A stretch of DNA of 64,000 bases from Monomorium pharaonis (lineage: Eukaryota; Arthropoda; Insecta; Hymenoptera; Formicidae): assembly GCF_013373865.1 (NCBI RefSeq), contig NC_050468.1:2725914-2789913 (forward strand), read 5' to 3'. Of this stretch, positions 60,306 through 64,000 are shown one piece after another. Below the pieces are notes generated by a model, which saw nothing but the letters and a program-made list of their open reading frames with translations, ran no database searches and was not told the DNA's origin. The position numbers and the translations under genes are program-made. Each line of letters starts with the position of its first letter. Position 1 is the first letter of the stretch.

Positions 60306-61036
60306 CACTGAGCAACAAAATTAACGCAACAAAAATTTTTACCAAAATTTCACTCAAATTTAAATAATCGTAACTTCGCGAAAACTTATCCTATTGGAAA
60401 GTTCTTTTTTTCATTTTAAAGCTTGAAGTCTCTACTTTAAAAAGCATTTGTCAGATTTTGATTCTCGTCTTTTCCCTTTTCGACATCTCTTCAAAAGTAA
60501 GAACGTGTTTTGTCTTCAAAATTTTTATACTTTGACGCGCTCCATAGAGTGCAGTGAATTTTTCTCGTAAATTTTATAAAAATTATCGTAAAACATGAAC
60601 TTTTCCCTACAAATTGAAAAAAAATTGAAGTCCGTACGATTTTTTTTGGCGAAGTTATTAAAATTTTAAGAAAAAATGTTTATTTTGACTTTTATCGCTT
60701 GTTACTCGTGAACAGATCAACGTACAGCGCTCAGCAAAAAAGCATTGGATAGCTGAAAGTTTGCATTTTTAAATGCTATTATTAATTTTTTTATAGATTT
60801 ATTTTTTCTATCAACAAATCGCATTTTTAAAGATTACGTAAAAAAATCGCATATTTTACGGTTTTCATTTATTTCAATGTATTGTCGTGAAGAAAGATTC
60901 AATCACGTCGCTAAAGCAAAGTTTTACAGTACGATTACTCCCCAATAATAAACACTAACGTTCTTTGATCAATTATTGCTTGTAAACGTTCTCATATGTT
61001 TATGCACCTCTCAATAATTGCTGCGGAATTTTGTGC
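60306..61036 (-). pseudogene. Tc1-like element, 3' end remnant
   Basis: CACTGAGCAACAAAATTAAC at 60310 is a typical Tc1/mariner-like terminal sequence. At 60944-61036 (minus) the frames read ALWHKIPQQLL and ERLQAIIDQRTLVFIIGE, matching the C-terminal end of Tc1-like transposases. The rest of the gene is absent, cut by the palindrome at 61037. Confidence 0.55.
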
Positions 61037-62611
61037 CAAAGGGCATAACGGAATAAGCAGGTGAAATCTGCCCCCGCACTAATCGAGCTGAAATTGATAT
61101 CATTAGTTGGCATCCTTGAGATGTAAAACTTCCCCCAAAATTAGCTACAAAATTGCATTTTTGGGGGAGTTATGGAGGGGGAAAAATAAAGAAAGTGGTT
61201 GTTTTCGAAAATGGTTGGACCGATTTTAATAAAAAAAATATGTCGTAAACATTGCTTAAACAAGTTTAAGAAAATTTTAAGTAATTTTTGTGATAAAAAA
61301 ACTTGACAAAAAATTTTTTGAATTTTTTATGAATTTTTTGGGGAATGATAGTTCTGAGATACCACTTTTATATTTTCACAAAAACATCTCTAGATTTTCT
61401 TCTTTAACACGTTTTTTTTTTCAAATCAATCGGAGTGGTGGAGCATGGTTAAAAATAATAATTCACACCGCGCTGTTATGCCGCGCCGCGCCGGCTAGGC
61501 GACTGCGCCGCGGCGCACGGCGATTGTTGTCATGTTGAACTTACATACTAGTTGCAGTGTTGCAATGTTTAGTTGCCAAGAAAAATTATGATATAATAAT
61601 ATAAAATATAATAACACACATATAATATTTCCAGGACGTCTGTAATTAGCCTATAAAACTTATCGTTTCGGCAGTTTATCACGAGGAGATTGCAGTACGT
61701 TTTTAAATTCCATATGTTCGGGGTGCTTTTTTAAAGTGAGTCCCCTCGCCTCTCACATTATCTATCATCGGGGTGCTTTTTTAATGTGAGTCCACTCGCC
61801 AAAAAGATAATGTGAGAAGCGAAAGGATTCACATTAAAAAAGCACCCCAATGATAAATAATGTGAGAGGCGAAGGGACTCACTTTAAAAAAGCACCCCGA
61901 TGATAAATAATGTGAGAGGCAAGGGAACTCACATTAAAAAAGCACTCCGAACATATGACATTTAAAAACGTACTGCAATCTCCTCGTGATAAACTGCCAA
62001 AACAATAAGTTTTATAGGCTAACTACAGACGTCCTGGAAATATTATGTGTTATTATATTTTATATTATTATATCATAATTTTTCTTGGCAACTAAACATT
62101 GCAACACTGCAACTAGTATGTAAGTTCAACATGACAACAATCGCCGTGCGCCGCGGCGCGGCACAACGGCGCGGTGTGAATTATTATTTTTAACCATGTT
62201 CCACCACTCCGATTGATTTAAAAAAAATACGTGTTAAAGAAGAAAATCTAGAGATATTTTTGTGAAAATATAAAAGTGGTATCTCAGAACTATCACCCCC
62301 CAAAAAATTCATAAAAAATTCAAAAATTTTTTTATCAAGTTTTTTTTTATCACAAAAATTACTTAAAATTTTCTCAAACTTGTCTAAACGATGTTTACAA
62401 CACATATTTTTTTATTAAAATCGGTTCAACCATTTTCGAAAAAAACCACTTTCTTTATTTTTCTTTTCCCCTCCATAACTCCCCCAAAAATGCAATTTTG
62501 TAGCTAATTTTGGGGGAAGTTTTACATCTCAAGGATGCCAACTAATGATATCAATTTCAGCTCGATTAGTGCGGGGGCAGATTTCACCTGCTTATTTCGC
62601 TATGCCCTTTG
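61037..62611. repeat. 1.57 kb palindromic (foldback) element
   Basis: Arms of about 780 bases meet near 61824. Outer ends CAAAGGGCATAACGGAATAA and its complement; inner blocks CACGAGGAGATTGCAGTACG, CGGGGTGCTTTTTT and the GCCGCGGCGC patch are all mirrored. The inner part has smaller alternating direct and inverted copies of GTGAGTCC...CACATTA. No coding gene. A single arm occurs at 8228-8780. Confidence 0.85.
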
Positions 62612-64000
62612 TAATCGTCCGTATTCGAGCACTAGAGGAGTGCGCGTCGATCTCCTCACAGAAACCTGCAGCGAAATCTGCAAGTTCGTCACGCGTTAAT
62701 GTCGCGACAGCCTCGACAGGTCTTTCGTCGGCGTGCCCACTTCGCAAAGCGCGTCACTATCTAAATCTGTGCCCGGATTTTATCGCTAAGAGTCCGACTT
62801 AGCGACGGGAAATTGTCAAACGGTTTAAACGGTGTTTCAATTGCATGAGTAGTAATCACTCTCTTCGTGAATGTTCTAGTAAATACACACGCCGCTCATG
62901 TAGTCAGAAACATCATTCAATGCTTCACGTTGATTTGGAATCAAATACTGATGCCGCGCCGACGACGCCGTCGGCAACGCTATCATCACAATCAGACGCT
63001 ACGAAGGCCGAGGTAGTCTCGCTGTTTGCCTCCGCTGAATCCATTCGCGCCTCTCCTGTTCTTTTGGCGACCGCATGGATCAAGGTGAAGGGTCCTTCCG
63101 GTCGCTCGGTGACGGTGAGAGCTCTGCTCGATCAGGCTCTGAAGCCACTTTCATTTCGGAGCATTTAACTCAATCATTGTTTTTACAGCGCCTTCGAATG
63201 CCGATCACTATTTCGGCTGTCGGTGGCGCCCGCGTAGGTAAAGTCCGCCACGCCGCTTCCATCATAATATCTCCGCAAGATTTTGATACTCCTTCGTTGT
63301 GTACCACCGCGTACATACTCAATTCTCTGACGGCTTATGCCCCGCGACGCGTATCCTCACCCTCGTGCTTAGCCCATTTGAAAGATCTAACCTGGGCGGA
63401 TGCTGACCCGAGCAGCTCTGACTCAATTCATATATTAATCAATGCGGATATTTATAATGATATTATTCAGCGGGGCGTGCGAAAGGGCAATGTCGGTCAA
63501 CCAGTCGCGCAGGAAACGATATTCGGTTGGGTCATATCCGGCCCGCTCGAATCAAAATCGAGAAATCCGCGCACGCCGCGAACGTTGTCGGTCAGACAGT
63601 ATTCCGCTGACATCACTATTCTACACTGCACCAATCTCCAACCTCTTTCTGAGGACATTCAGCGGTTTTGAGAAATAGAGGAAGTATCTCCCCCTCACTA
63701 TCTCTCGCCGCAAGATGACATCTGCGAAACTCATTTTCGCGACACGCATTCGCGTCAGGCTGATGGACGGTATATCGTCCGGTTACCCTTCAAGAATCCC
63801 CCTCCGCTGAATATCGGGCGCTCCCGGTTGATCGCCGGACGCTTGTTCAATTTCTTATCACGACAGTTTCGCTCCGATACAGCCCTAGAAAAGGATTACG
63901 ATGAGTTTATGCGCGAATACAAGTCGCTCGGGGACATGCGTCGGGCGCAATCAGCTGATCGAGCGGGCCGTCAACTCGTATACATTCTTCATCACCCGGT
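62612..64000 (+). pseudogene. BEL/Pao gag C-terminus and 5' part of pol
   Basis: VRIRALEECASIS, CPLRKARHYLNLCPDFIAKS, a nonsense TAG, then zinc knuckles (CFNCMSSNHSLREC and CRSCSQKHHSMLH-type, with Thr/Cys change), the aspartic protease region VRALLDQ with a frameshift to FISEHLTQSLFLQRLRMPIT, FGWVISGPLES, a stop at 63669, and then RT N-terminal sequence in frame up to the window edge. Such elements encode one gag-pol protein (known). This copy is decayed and joined to the palindrome just before the RIRALE region. Confidence 0.85.

Noticed and set aside
63580..64000. Host gene at the right window edge
   Set aside because: Sequence continues the BEL/Pao pol frame; no host exon signals.

Overview
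The window looks like heterochromatic, transposon-rich DNA from an insect genome, most likely a hymenopteran such as an ant. The reasons are AT-rich sequence, short GT-AG introns, BEL/Pao, gypsy-like and LINE elements, Tc1/mariner relatives and dense MITEs. The species is an inference. I see no convincing host housekeeping gene, and no rRNA, functional tRNA or CRISPR array.

1-15 kb is repeat debris: microsatellites, a 1.4 kb foldback, polypyrimidine repeats, a BEL/Pao gag remnant joined to one arm of a palindromic element, and three copies of a TGACGTCA-rich element that each carry a tRNA-Thr-like module. 15.03-22.62 kb is a nearly complete 7.6 kb DNA transposon. It has TCCCGT termini, a TA target duplication, an intact 841-aa Tnp2/DUF4218-like transposase and a divergently transcribed 405-aa BEN-domain protein. 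23.1-28.8 kb holds a second, divergent Tnp2-like transposase followed by a multi-exon DUF4806 protein, which looks like the same two-gene logic with a different accessory gene.

29-34.6 kb contains MITEs, a 62-bp tandem array, a decayed arthropod transposon gene and about 120-bp satellite-like units. 34.6-38.3 kb is a three-level nest: a Tc1/mariner-like transposase is split by a solo LTR (TSD AGTT), and the LTR is split by a LINE copy that has ORF1 but no ORF2 (15-bp TSD). 38.9-42.9 kb is a 5'-truncated LINE with ORF1, endonuclease and reverse transcriptase parts, interrupted by another solo LTR (TSD TATT).

43.365-56.542 kb is the most striking object: a Polinton-like element bounded by terminal inverted repeats of about 525-540 bp starting with AG and by a perfect 6-bp target duplication (GTTTTA). 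It carries a decayed protein-primed-type family B DNA polymerase, a spliced minus-strand gene of unknown function, a 211-codon Cys-rich gene and a small ORF. I find no retroviral-type integrase, ATPase, protease or capsid gene. Three solo LTRs, a MULE-like foldback (9-bp TSD), a hAT-like palindrome (8-bp TSD) and a foldback/LTR chimera have landed in it. Without them the element would be about 7 kb, much smaller than usual Polintons.

56.5-64 kb contains unassigned AT-rich DNA, an LTR-like block, a third Tnp2-like fragment, an LTR fragment, a Tc1-like remnant, a 1.57 kb palindrome and the gag-pol of a BEL/Pao element that runs off the window.
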